DNA of 64,000 nt from Methylosarcina fibrata AML-C10 (GTDB lineage Bacteria > Pseudomonadota > Gammaproteobacteria > Methylococcales > Methylomonadaceae): the NCBI RefSeq assembly GCF_000372865.1, contig NZ_KB889965.1, positions 4,671,786 through 4,735,785 of the forward strand, in the 5' to 3' direction. Positions 26,262 through 34,962 of this stretch are shown here, in pieces. How positions within the stretch are numbered: the first letter of the stretch is position 1; every line of letters begins with the position of its first letter. The position numbers and the translations under genes are program-made. The notes beneath the pieces are model-generated. The model was not told the DNA's origin and searched no databases. It saw only the letters and a program-made list of their open reading frames with translations.

Positions 26262-29102
26262 ATGTCGATGAATAAAGAAAAAGACTATGGCACGCCCGCC
26301 AAAGAATCGGAACAACTGGTCAATCTCGAAATTGACGGCTTTCAGGTCGTTGCGCCGGCAGGCACCTCGGTGATGCGGGCCGCCGCCAGCATCGGTATTG
26401 ATATTCCCAGACTCTGCGCGACCGACAGCCTGGAGCCGTTCGGATCGTGCCGGCTGTGTGTCGTCGAAATTAAAGGAGGGCGCGGCATGCCGGCTTCCTG
26501 TACGACCCCGGTGGCGGAAGGCATGGTCGTGACCACGCAGAACCAACGGCTCGCCGACGTGCGCCGCGGCGTCATGGAGCTTTATATTTCCGATCATCCG
26601 CTGGATTGTTTAACCTGTTCGGCAAACGGGGACTGTGAACTTCAGGACATGGCCGGTGCGGTCGGTTTGCGCGAAGTCCGCTACAATCCGCTGGGGGAAA
26701 ACCATCTGAACGCAGCCAAGGACCAAAGCAATCCTTATTTTACTTTCGACCCCAGCAAATGCATCGTGTGCTCGCGTTGCGTCAGGGCCTGCGAGGAAAC
26801 CCAGGGCACTTTTGCTCTGACCATCGACAACCGGGGCTTTGCCTCCAAGGTTTCACCCAGCCAGAATCAGGCTTTCATGGATTCCGAATGCGTTTCCTGC
26901 GGCGCTTGCGTTCAGGCCTGCCCAACCGCCACGCTGATGGAAAAATCGGTTATTGAACACGGCCAGCCCGAACACGAGATCGTCACCACCTGCGCTTATT
27001 GCGGCGTCGGCTGCTCGTTCCGGGCCGAAATGAAGGGCGACCAGGTTATCCGCATGGTTCCGCACAAGGACGGCAAGGCCAATCACGGCCATTCCTGCGT
27101 TAAAGGCCGCTTCGCTTTCGGCTATGCCACCCATAAAGACCGCATCACCAAACCGATGATCCGGAAAAGCATCAAGGATCACTGGCAGGAAGTCAGTTGG
27201 GAAGAAGCGATTCAGTATGCCTCGTCCGAACTCAAACGCATTCAGGCCAAATACGGCCGGGACTCGATCGGCGGCATTACCTCTTCCCGCTGCACCAACG
27301 AAGAGACTTATCTGGTGCAAAAACTGATCCGTGCCGGCTTCGGCAACAACAACGTCGATACTTGCGCGCGCGTCTGCCACTCTCCGACAGGGTATGGCCT
27401 CAAACAAACCTTTGGCGAATCTTCCGGTACCCAGAATTTCGATTCCGTCATGAAGGCGGACGTGATTATGGTGATCGGCGCCAATCCGACCGATGGCCAT
27501 CCGGTATTCGGTTCGCTAATGAAAAAGCGGCTGCGTCAGGGAGCGAAGCTGATCGTCGTCGATCCACGCGAGATCGATCTGGTGAAATCGCCCCATGTCC
27601 AGGCAAGCCACCATCTGAAATTAAAACCCGGCACCAACGTCGCTCTGATCAATGCCCTGGCGCATGTGATAGTTACTGAAAACCTGCTGGACGAGCGCTT
27701 CGTCAATGAACGCTGCGATGTGGCTTCGTATGTGAGATGGAAGGAATTTATCGCCCAGCCGCATCACGCTCCCGAGGTGGCCGAGTCCGTTACCGGCATT
27801 CTCGCCGGCGAAATTCGCGCTGCCGCCAGACTTTATGCCGGCGCAGAAAACGCGGCCATTTATTACGGCCTGGGGGTCACGGAGCACAGTCAGGGTTCAA
27901 CCATGGTCATCGGTATCGCCAATCTGGCGATGGCGACCGGAAATTTGGGCCGCGAAGGCGTCGGGGTCAACCCGTTGCGTGGTCAAAACAACGTGCAGGG
28001 ATCCTGCGATATGGGCTCCTTCCCGCATGAATTCCCCGGCTACCGCCACGTTTCCGATAACGCTACTCGTCAACTTTTCGAACAGGACTGGGGGGTAAAG
28101 CTGCAATCCGAACCCGGCCTGCGCATTCCCAATATGTTCGATGCCGCCAGCGACGGCACCTTCATGGGGCTGTATGTGGAAGGCGAAGATATTGCTCAGT
28201 CCGATCCCGACATCCAGCACGTCCATCATGCCTTGCGTTCGATGGAGTGCGTTATCGTGCAGGATCTGTTTCTTAATGAAACCGCAAAATTTGCGCATGT
28301 GTTTTTGCCCGGCTCTTCTTTCCTGGAAAAAAACGGTACGTTTACGAACGCCGAGCGCCGCATTTCGCCGGTCCGCAAGGTCATGGCGCCGCTGGGCGGC
28401 TATGAAGACTGGGAAGTCACCCAAATGCTGGCCAATGCGATGGGCTATCCCATGAACTACAGTCATCCTTCCGAAATCATGGAAGAGATAGCTCGTTTGA
28501 CGCCGACTTTTTCCGGCGTAAGCTATGAAAAAATCGACCGGCTTGGCAGCATACAGTGGCCGTGCACGGCGGATGCTCCGGAGGGCACGCCGACCATGCA
28601 TGCGGATCAATTCATGAGAGATAACGGCAAAGGCTTGTTCATGCTGACCGAATACGTGGCCACGCAGGAACGCGTTACTCCGAAATTCCCGTTGATCCTG
28701 ACCACCGGTCGTATCCTGTCGCAATACAATGTCGGCGCGCAGACCCGGCGGACCGATAATGTCGTCTGGCATGCCGAGGATCGCCTTGAGATCCATCCAC
28801 ATGATGCCGAGGATAGAGGAATCGAAACAGGCGATTGGGTCGGTATCAAGAGCCGTGCCGGCGAAACGGTGCTGCGAGCTTTGATCACCGATAGGGTTCA
28901 ACCGGGCGTGGTGTATACGACGTTCCATTTTCCGGAATCGGGCGCCAACGTTATCACGACCGACAATTCCGACTGGGCGACCAACTGTCCGGAATACAAA
29001 GTCACGGCCGTACAGGTGACGAAGGTCAATCAGACTTCGGAATGGCAACAAAAATACCACGACTTTTCCGAGCAGCAAATGGAATTGCTCGCCAAGGAAT
29101 AA
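26262..29102 (+). CDS. fdsA: NAD-dependent formate dehydrogenase alpha (catalytic) subunit
   Basis: Oxidises formate to CO2 at a bis-MGD molybdenum or tungsten centre. The N-terminal part is NuoG-like: a 2Fe-2S site (PFGSCRLCVVEI with CTTPV), HPLDCLTCSANGDCEL, and two ferredoxin-type 4Fe-4S clusters (CIVCSRCVRACEE, CVSCGACVQACPT). The catalytic part begins TCAYCGVGCSF with a further 4Fe-4S cluster. The metal-ligand cysteine lies in CARVCHSPTGYG (about residue 378). The C-terminal molydopterin-dinucleotide domain includes LTTGRILSQYNVGAQTRR. Length 946 aa is normal. In methylotrophs this step ends the C1 oxidation chain and yields NADH. Confidence 0.96.
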   Translation: MSMNKEKDYGTPAKESEQLVNLEIDGFQVVAPAGTSVMRAAASIGIDIPRLCATDSLEPFGSCRLCVVEIKGGRGMPASCTTPVAEGMVVTTQNQRLADVRRGVMELYISDHPLDCLTCSANGDCELQDMAGAVGLREVRYNPLGENHLNAAKDQSNPYFTFDPSKCIVCSRCVRACEETQGTFALTIDNRGFASKVSPSQNQAFMDSECVSCGACVQACPTATLMEKSVIEHGQPEHEIVTTCAYCGVGCSFRAEMKGDQVIRMVPHKDGKANHGHSCVKGRFAFGYATHKDRITKPMIRKSIKDHWQEVSWEEAIQYASSELKRIQAKYGRDSIGGITSSRCTNEETYLVQKLIRAGFGNNNVDTCARVCHSPTGYGLKQTFGESSGTQNFDSVMKADVIMVIGANPTDGHPVFGSLMKKRLRQGAKLIVVDPREIDLVKSPHVQASHHLKLKPGTNVALINALAHVIVTENLLDERFVNERCDVASYVRWKEFIAQPHHAPEVAESVTGILAGEIRAAARLYAGAENAAIYYGLGVTEHSQGSTMVIGIANLAMATGNLGREGVGVNPLRGQNNVQGSCDMGSFPHEFPGYRHVSDNATRQLFEQDWGVKLQSEPGLRIPNMFDAASDGTFMGLYVEGEDIAQSDPDIQHVHHALRSMECVIVQDLFLNETAKFAHVFLPGSSFLEKNGTFTNAERRISPVRKVMAPLGGYEDWEVTQMLANAMGYPMNYSHPSEIMEEIARLTPTFSGVSYEKIDRLGSIQWPCTADAPEGTPTMHADQFMRDNGKGLFMLTEYVATQERVTPKFPLILTTGRILSQYNVGAQTRRTDNVVWHAEDRLEIHPHDAEDRGIETGDWVGIKSRAGETVLRALITDRVQPGVVYTTFHFPESGANVITTDNSDWATNCPEYKVTAVQVTKVNQTSEWQQKYHDFSEQQMELLAKE

Positions 29103-29105
29103 CCG

Positions 29106-29972
29106 ATGGCTAACGGTAACGTCGTCCTGCAATCGTTGTCTCCGGAATTAGGCTGGCCGAGTTATCAGCAAAGTCAGGTTGAACGCTGGAGCGCTCAGCA
29201 ACAGTCGGTTCAGCAGGACTATGTTGCCGAAGAGGTGCCTGTCGCTCTGTTTTACAATGGCGAGCCTCATGTCGTGATGCTGATAACGCCGACCGATATC
29301 GAAGAATTCGCCTTAGGCTTCAGCATTACCGAAGGCATCATCGGTGAACCTTCGGAATTGCTCTCGACGCATGTGTATAACCGTTCCAACGGAATTGAAG
29401 TTCGTTTGCAGATTCCCGAGTCGCGTTTTTCCTGTCTTGCTGGTAAAGGCCGCAATTTGACCGGACGTACCGGCTGCGGCCTTTGCGGCGCCAGTACTTT
29501 GCAGCAAGCTGTCCGCCATACCGAACCGGTTAAAGGCGAACTGAAGCTGACAGAGTCGGAACTGAGCGAAGCCTTGACCGAAATCCGGCATTTGCAGAAG
29601 CTGAACCAGTTGACGGGCGCTGTTCACGCCGCCGCCTGGATCTTGCCGGGGCAGGGTATTCAATACGTTCGTGAAGATGTCGGCAGGCATAACGCACTGG
29701 ATAAGCTGATTGGTCTGTTATTGCGTCTTGGTAAAAATCCGGCCTCGGGATTTGTGATTGTCACCAGTCGAGCCAGTTATGAACTGGTGCAAAAAGCTGC
29801 CAGTGTCGGCATCACTTTGCTGGCCGCAATGTCGGCCGCTACCGGTCTGGCGATACGGTTGGCCGATGAATCCGGGGTGACCCTGATCGGCTTCGCGCGC
29901 GATCACCAGCATGTCGTGTATACCCATTCGAGACGTTTAACTCATACTACATACCCTACTTTGATTACCTGA
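29106..29972 (+). CDS. fdsC: Formate dehydrogenase accessory sulfurtransferase FdhD/FdsC
   Basis: Transfers sulfur to the molybdenum cofactor so that FdsA becomes active. The FdhD family's CxxC motif is TGCGLCGAS (about residues 122-129). The nucleotide/cofactor region has HAAAWI, REDVGRHNALDK and SRASYELVQKAA. The 288 aa are slightly longer than E. coli FdhD (277). It lies four bases after fdsA, in the fdsC position of the fdsGBACD order, and is therefore cotranscribed with its client enzyme. Confidence 0.94.
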   Translation: MANGNVVLQSLSPELGWPSYQQSQVERWSAQQQSVQQDYVAEEVPVALFYNGEPHVVMLITPTDIEEFALGFSITEGIIGEPSELLSTHVYNRSNGIEVRLQIPESRFSCLAGKGRNLTGRTGCGLCGASTLQQAVRHTEPVKGELKLTESELSEALTEIRHLQKLNQLTGAVHAAAWILPGQGIQYVREDVGRHNALDKLIGLLLRLGKNPASGFVIVTSRASYELVQKAASVGITLLAAMSAATGLAIRLADESGVTLIGFARDHQHVVYTHSRRLTHTTYPTLIT

Positions 29973-29979
29973 TCTGTGC

Positions 29980-30192
29980 ATGAATATTGAAAAATTGATA
30001 AAAATGGCCAATGACATCAGTGATTTTTTCAACTCGGAAAGCGATAAAGAACTGGCTGCTGAAGGCGTCAAAAAACATATATTAAGATCATGGGATCCAA
30101 GAATGAGGCAAGGTATCATCTCTTATTATCAACAGGACGGTAAAAAATTAAGCCCGCTCGCGCAAAGAGCCATAGAAAAGCTGATGTCTTGA
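29980..30192 (+). CDS. fdsD: NAD-dependent formate dehydrogenase delta subunit
   Basis: A 70-aa protein of the FdsD family, starting MNIEKLIKMANDISDFF and containing the family segment HILRSWDPRMRQGI. It is the small last gene of the operon, seven bases after fdsC. FdsD is thought to help cofactor insertion or complex stability in Cupriavidus and Rhodobacter enzymes. Confidence 0.93.
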   Translation: MNIEKLIKMANDISDFFNSESDKELAAEGVKKHILRSWDPRMRQGIISYYQQDGKKLSPLAQRAIEKLMS

Positions 30193-30516
30193 CCATTTCT
30201 TGTCCGCTTTCTCTTTTTTATTTGCTGTTTTATTCCCTTCCAGCTTCCTGTTGATGCCAGCCGGGGTAACCGAGAATTTATTCGCCCAGGAGACAACAAC
30301 CCGGGCGAATAAATTCTTGGTGGCCCTTTATATTCTGCCGAGAGACTGCTACCGTCTCCCTATTCAATTAATCAAGGCGAATTTATAATAAATTCGGCGC
30401 CAATGGGTTGGCGATCGGGTCGAGATATTCCCATGTAATTCTGGAAGTCGAATTTGATGCGGTTGTAACCGTACAGGCGGTATAATCCCGAAGTAATCCA
30501 TAATGAATCGACGACG
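30193..30516. other. Intergenic region between fdsD and mepA
   Basis: No gene is supported in these 324 bases. They hold the long hairpin listed separately and, at 30481-30486, a TATAAT with only a weak TGCGGT 17 bases upstream, which could be the mepA promoter. Confidence 0.45.
30269..30321. repeat. 19-bp inverted repeat downstream of fdsD
   Basis: The arms 30269-30287 and 30303-30321 are complementary over 19 bases with a single G-T pair, around a 15-base loop. The core is AGAATTTATTCGCCC and its complement. There is no T tract after it. It may define the 3' end of the fds transcript or be a regulatory or mobile-element remnant. Confidence 0.7.
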
Positions 30517-31386
30517 ATGAAAAGCGGCCATACTCCCTCAGTTTCCATTTCGATGAAATTTTCCATGTTGATTTTGTTAGGGATTGCTTTTATCGAATGC
30601 AGAGCCGACGACTTCAATCGATGGGCCTTGGTTTCTCAACCCACCCGGAGCAGCGAAGCCAGAAGCATAGGCACTTATACCGCCGGTTGCTTAAGCGGCG
30701 CTGCCGCATTGCCGTTGAACGGCGCCGGCTATCAAGTGATGCGCCTGTCGCGAAAGCGCTATTACGGTCATCCCGATCTGATTCGGTTTATTGAGCATCT
30801 CGGGCAAAGTGTTGCGGATCGACACTTGGGGGTGCTCTTCATCGGCGATTTGGCGCAGCCGAGAGGGGGGCCCACACTAACCGGTCATCGGAGTCATCAA
30901 ACCGGCCTCGACGTCGATATCTGGTTTTTATTGTCGCAGCAAGCCGAATCGCGGCTACTCGCCTTCAATGAACGCGAATCCTGGAATGCGCCTTCCGTTC
31001 TTCTCGACCATTCCGATACCATTGATGTCAGGCAATGGTCCAAAGCCAACGAGAAAATTCTGGAGATAGCGGCCGTCATGCCCGAAGTCGACCGCATCTT
31101 CGTTAATCCCAGCATCAAGCGGCATCTTTGCCGAAACCATCGTTCTCAAAATTGGTTGAAGAAAATACGTCCGTGGTGGAAGCACGACGATCATTTTCAT
31201 GTCAGGCTGAAATGTCCTGAAAACAGCCGCGACTGCCTGCCCCCGGAGTCGCTTCCCGAAGGAGACGGCTGCGATGCTTCTTTAGCCTGGTGGTTTTCGG
31301 CTGAGGCCAAGGCGCCGCCCAAAAAGGCCCCGGCTTCGGCAACGCCTCCGTTGCCTGTGCAATGCGAATCGATATTGAGAGAATGA
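30517..31386 (+). CDS. mepA: Penicillin-insensitive murein endopeptidase (MepA family)
   Basis: Periplasmic zinc enzyme that cuts peptide cross-links in peptidoglycan. Zinc-site motifs are GHRSHQTGLDVD (about residues 127-138) and HDDHFHVRL (about 227-235), as in MepA. A signal peptide ends near residue 30 (SMLILLGIAFIECRA). The N-terminal 12 residues before a second Met (30553) are not typical, so that Met may be the real start. The proline/alanine-rich tail after 265 is dispensable-looking. Length 289 aa versus 274 in E. coli. recB starts 67 bases later. Confidence 0.88.
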   Translation: MKSGHTPSVSISMKFSMLILLGIAFIECRADDFNRWALVSQPTRSSEARSIGTYTAGCLSGAAALPLNGAGYQVMRLSRKRYYGHPDLIRFIEHLGQSVADRHLGVLFIGDLAQPRGGPTLTGHRSHQTGLDVDIWFLLSQQAESRLLAFNERESWNAPSVLLDHSDTIDVRQWSKANEKILEIAAVMPEVDRIFVNPSIKRHLCRNHRSQNWLKKIRPWWKHDDHFHVRLKCPENSRDCLPPESLPEGDGCDASLAWWFSAEAKAPPKKAPASATPPLPVQCESILRE

Positions 31387-31452
31387 AAGACGGCCTGTTA
31401 AGATTTCATTCTTTGTTCGACTTTATTTTTATATCACGACTGCCTGTCAATC

Positions 31453-34400
31453 ATGGAATCTCGCTGTTTCTCGCCGGCCGCAACTGTCCTGGCTCCAGGC
31501 ATCAGCCTTATCGAAGCCAGCGCCGGAACGGGCAAGACTTACACTATCGCCATGCTCGTATTGCGCTTTGTAGTGGAACTCGATGTTGCGATAGAGCAGT
31601 TATTGATTGTAACTTTTACCCGAGCGGCGACGGAAGAACTTAAAGACCGGATCCGGCAAAGACTCGCCGAAGCCAAAAGCGCGTTAACAGGACGGAAGGA
31701 TACGGTAGACGGCAACGTGGCCCACTGGCTGGAAACTCTCGATATGGAGCCGGAACTGATCCGGAAGCGTCTGGACAGGGCGCTGCTTAATATCGACCAG
31801 GCGGGAATTTTCACGATCCACGGCTTTTGCCAGCGCGTCCTGAAGGAACATGCGCTGGAAAGTGGACAATTATTCGATGTCGCATTGACCGACGAACTGG
31901 CTCTGATCAAACAAAGCTGCGCAGACGATTTCTGGCGACAGCAGATCTATTCCCGCTCTCGCTGGGAAGTTTCCGTATTAACTTCGGTTTACAAGACACC
32001 GGACGAGCTCCTGGCCAGCATCGAAAGAGTGGCCCCTCATGTGTGCGTCTATCCTGACGCCGAAAATCTGGATGTGAAGCTGGAGGCGCTGAAACAGCAT
32101 GCGGAATGCGCACGCTCCGGAATCGACGACGCGGTGCTCGGTTTGACGGCGCGTTTTGACGACGGCACCTTCAAATCCGGTTATACCGGATCTTTCAAAC
32201 ACTACTGCGATGAACTGCAAAGCTGGCTCAACGGCTGCGGCTTCGGAACTCCCTCGCCCGAAGCCTTCGAATGTTTGACGCAGCGCGCACTGCTGGATGC
32301 TTTGAGCGGAAGCAAATTCAAAACTACCAAGGCGCAGACTGCGGATGAGCGTAAAGCGGCCTATCTGGCCGAATTGGCCATCGATACCGCGCCTTTCGAG
32401 GCGCTCTGCAATGCCTTCAGGGAAGTCACGTTGACGCTGCGCAGAGGACTTCTTGAATATTTGAAGCTGGAACTGGACAAGCGGTTAATGCAGGCCAATG
32501 CCTTATCTTTCGATAATTTGATTTCGCATTTGTCGCAGGCGCTGCAGGGAGGCAAGGGCGAACGCCTGATCGCCGAACTGAGACAGCGTTTTAAAGCCGT
32601 GCTGATCGATGAATTCCAGGATACCGATACCAGCCAGTGGCACATTTTTTCATCGTTGTTTGCCGGTTCCGATCAATATTTGTACCTGATCGGAGACCCT
32701 AAACAGGCGATATACAAATTTCGCGGCGCCGACATATTTGCGTATCTGGCGGCGCAGTCTCAGGCCCGGCATCGGTTCACTCTCGGACAGAACTGGCGAT
32801 CTCATCCCCAACTGGTGCAGGCCGTGAACAGGCTGTTTCAGAGAGAGCGCGCTTTTGTACTGGACCATGTCGAATTTCATGCAGTGCAGCCGGGCAAATC
32901 GGCCGAGAACGGCGCCTTGACTCAGGCCGGACAAATGATTCCGCCGATGATGTTATGGCAACTGCCCGAGACCGAAAGCAAAACCGGCTACTGGAGCGCC
33001 GGCGAGGCGGCGAAGGAAATCCGTAAAGCGGTCGTAAACGAAATTCTCGATTTGCTGAATGAAAACTACAGTTTTCTTCCAGGAGGCAGAAAACTGCAAC
33101 CCGGGGACATCGCCATCCTGGTGCGAACGAATACTCAGGCCGGAGAATATCGGGATCTGTTACGAGAAGTCGGCGTGCCGGTGGTCATCAACAGCACGGA
33201 ATCCGTGTTCGCCACTCCGGAAGCCGCCGGCCTGTATTGCCTGCTCCAGGCTCTGGCCAATCCCGGCGACGTTTCACTGCTTAAGCAGGCTTTGACTCTC
33301 GACTGGTTCGGCCTGGACGGCATGGCTCTTGATCGGCTGGGCGGCGATGAAATTCTTCTGGATGCCTGGCTGGCCCGGTTTGCCGGCTATCATCAGGAAT
33401 GGCAGCAAAAAGGGATGATGGCCATGATGTTGCAGTTGTTGGCGCAGGAGCGGGTGGGGCCGAATTTGTCGAAAACGGCCATGGCCGAAAGACAGTTGAC
33501 CAATCTTCATCATTTAATTGAACTGGTTCAGCAAGCTGCCGTCGACCATCATCTGGGAATCGGCAAGACGCTGGACTGGCTGAGTTCTGCAATCACCGGT
33601 GCCGCCCGCGGCATGAACAGCGCCGAGAATCAGCAACTGCGCCTGGAATGCGACGATAATGCGGTGCAGGTCATCACCCTGCATCGCTCCAAAGGGCTGG
33701 AATACCCGGTGGTGTTTTGCCCCACGCTCTGGCATCGCGGCGATTATATAAACCGCGAGAAAACGATAATTCAGTGCCATGAACAGGGGCGCATGATTGC
33801 GGATCTGGGTTCCGAGCACTTCGAGAAACGGCGTGCTCGGGCGCTGACCGAGGAATTGGCGGAAGACGTTCGTATCGCTTATGTGGCGTTAACCCGCGCT
33901 CAATACCGATGTTATCTGGTCTGGGCCGACGTACGCTCGGAACAGTGCGCCAATGCTTCCGCTCTGGCTTGGCTACTGGAGTTTGCCGAAGCAGGGTTTG
34001 CCGATCAGCAGGCGAAGTTCGAATCGCTCCGTAACGCGGAGCCGACGGCTTTTGACTACCGGTTGCTTACGGTTTCCGGGAGTCCGGAGCGCCTTTACCG
34101 CCAGGCACCTCCGGCTGAGCCGCTCCAGGCCAGGCTCAGAAACAGATCGCTCCATACGCCTTGGCAGATGAGCAGCTATACGGCCTTGTCGTCGTTGAGC
34201 CTTCAGGATGCGCCGGAGTTTCCTGCGGACAAATCGGGCGAAGCCCAGATTGCCCGAGATCGGTCCGAGCCTTTGCTGCCGCGGGGAGCCCATGTCGGCA
34301 ACGTGGTGCATGAGTTATTGGAAACGATCTCATTTGCCGATTTAGGGCAGCGCGCCGACCTCTCGTTGCAGAGAGAACAAACTTGCCGCCGTTACGGATT

Positions 34401-34959
34401 GCAGTTGGAGCATCCGGAACGGCTGGATGAGCTTTTGCAGGCCGTCGTCACGACGCCCTTGTCTTATAGCGATGAAACTTTTCGTCTGATCAATTTGAAA
34501 GAATCCCGCTGTTTGAAGGAAATGCCGTTTTATTTGTCGATGCGGACCATGGATGCCAGCTATATTAATCAGATATTGCAGGACACGCCCGCCTTTCAGC
34601 CCTTGAACAGCAAAAGCCTCTGCGGCTATCTGACCGGATTCGTCGATTTGATCTGTGAATACCGGGGGCGCTATTATCTGATGGATTATAAAACCAACGA
34701 TCTGGCCGATTATTCGAGCCAAAGCCTGATCGATGCTATGCGCGAACACAATTATGGGTTGCAATACTGGCTTTATTCGGTCGTGCTGCACCGTTATCTG
34801 CATTCTCGATTGCCGGAGTACCGTTTCGAAAAACACTTCGGCGGAGTCTGTTATTTATTCGTGCGAGGCATGCAGCCGGGATTGGCGATGAGCGGAGTGT
34901 TCCGAGACCGCCCCGAATTGAACAGGCTACAGGCTTTGGCCGAGTTGTTCGGGAGCTGA
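31453..34959 (+). CDS. recB: Exodeoxyribonuclease V beta subunit RecB
   Basis: Helicase-nuclease subunit of RecBCD, which processes double-strand breaks. UvrD-type motif I is IEASAGTGKTYTIAML (about residues 18-33); further helicase motifs are VLIDEFQDTD, LIGDPKQAIYKFRGAD, and VQVITLHRSKGLEYPVV. The C-terminal nuclease domain has the D-x-K core in YYLMDYKTND (about 1077-1082). The 1168 aa are the usual size. recD follows four bases downstream. recC is not upstream, where mepA is found instead, so it must be elsewhere if RecBCD is complete. Confidence 0.95.
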   Translation: MESRCFSPAATVLAPGISLIEASAGTGKTYTIAMLVLRFVVELDVAIEQLLIVTFTRAATEELKDRIRQRLAEAKSALTGRKDTVDGNVAHWLETLDMEPELIRKRLDRALLNIDQAGIFTIHGFCQRVLKEHALESGQLFDVALTDELALIKQSCADDFWRQQIYSRSRWEVSVLTSVYKTPDELLASIERVAPHVCVYPDAENLDVKLEALKQHAECARSGIDDAVLGLTARFDDGTFKSGYTGSFKHYCDELQSWLNGCGFGTPSPEAFECLTQRALLDALSGSKFKTTKAQTADERKAAYLAELAIDTAPFEALCNAFREVTLTLRRGLLEYLKLELDKRLMQANALSFDNLISHLSQALQGGKGERLIAELRQRFKAVLIDEFQDTDTSQWHIFSSLFAGSDQYLYLIGDPKQAIYKFRGADIFAYLAAQSQARHRFTLGQNWRSHPQLVQAVNRLFQRERAFVLDHVEFHAVQPGKSAENGALTQAGQMIPPMMLWQLPETESKTGYWSAGEAAKEIRKAVVNEILDLLNENYSFLPGGRKLQPGDIAILVRTNTQAGEYRDLLREVGVPVVINSTESVFATPEAAGLYCLLQALANPGDVSLLKQALTLDWFGLDGMALDRLGGDEILLDAWLARFAGYHQEWQQKGMMAMMLQLLAQERVGPNLSKTAMAERQLTNLHHLIELVQQAAVDHHLGIGKTLDWLSSAITGAARGMNSAENQQLRLECDDNAVQVITLHRSKGLEYPVVFCPTLWHRGDYINREKTIIQCHEQGRMIADLGSEHFEKRRARALTEELAEDVRIAYVALTRAQYRCYLVWADVRSEQCANASALAWLLEFAEAGFADQQAKFESLRNAEPTAFDYRLLTVSGSPERLYRQAPPAEPLQARLRNRSLHTPWQMSSYTALSSLSLQDAPEFPADKSGEAQIARDRSEPLLPRGAHVGNVVHELLETISFADLGQRADLSLQREQTCRRYGLQLEHPERLDELLQAVVTTPLSYSDETFRLINLKESRCLKEMPFYLSMRTMDASYINQILQDTPAFQPLNSKSLCGYLTGFVDLICEYRGRYYLMDYKTNDLADYSSQSLIDAMREHNYGLQYWLYSVVLHRYLHSRLPEYRFEKHFGGVCYLFVRGMQPGLAMSGVFRDRPELNRLQALAELFGS

Positions 34960-34962
34960 TTC

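Noticed and set aside
29106-29972. fdhD placed between fdsA and fdsD as an unusual insertion
   Set aside because: This is the normal fdsC position of fdsGBACD operons, so it is not novel.
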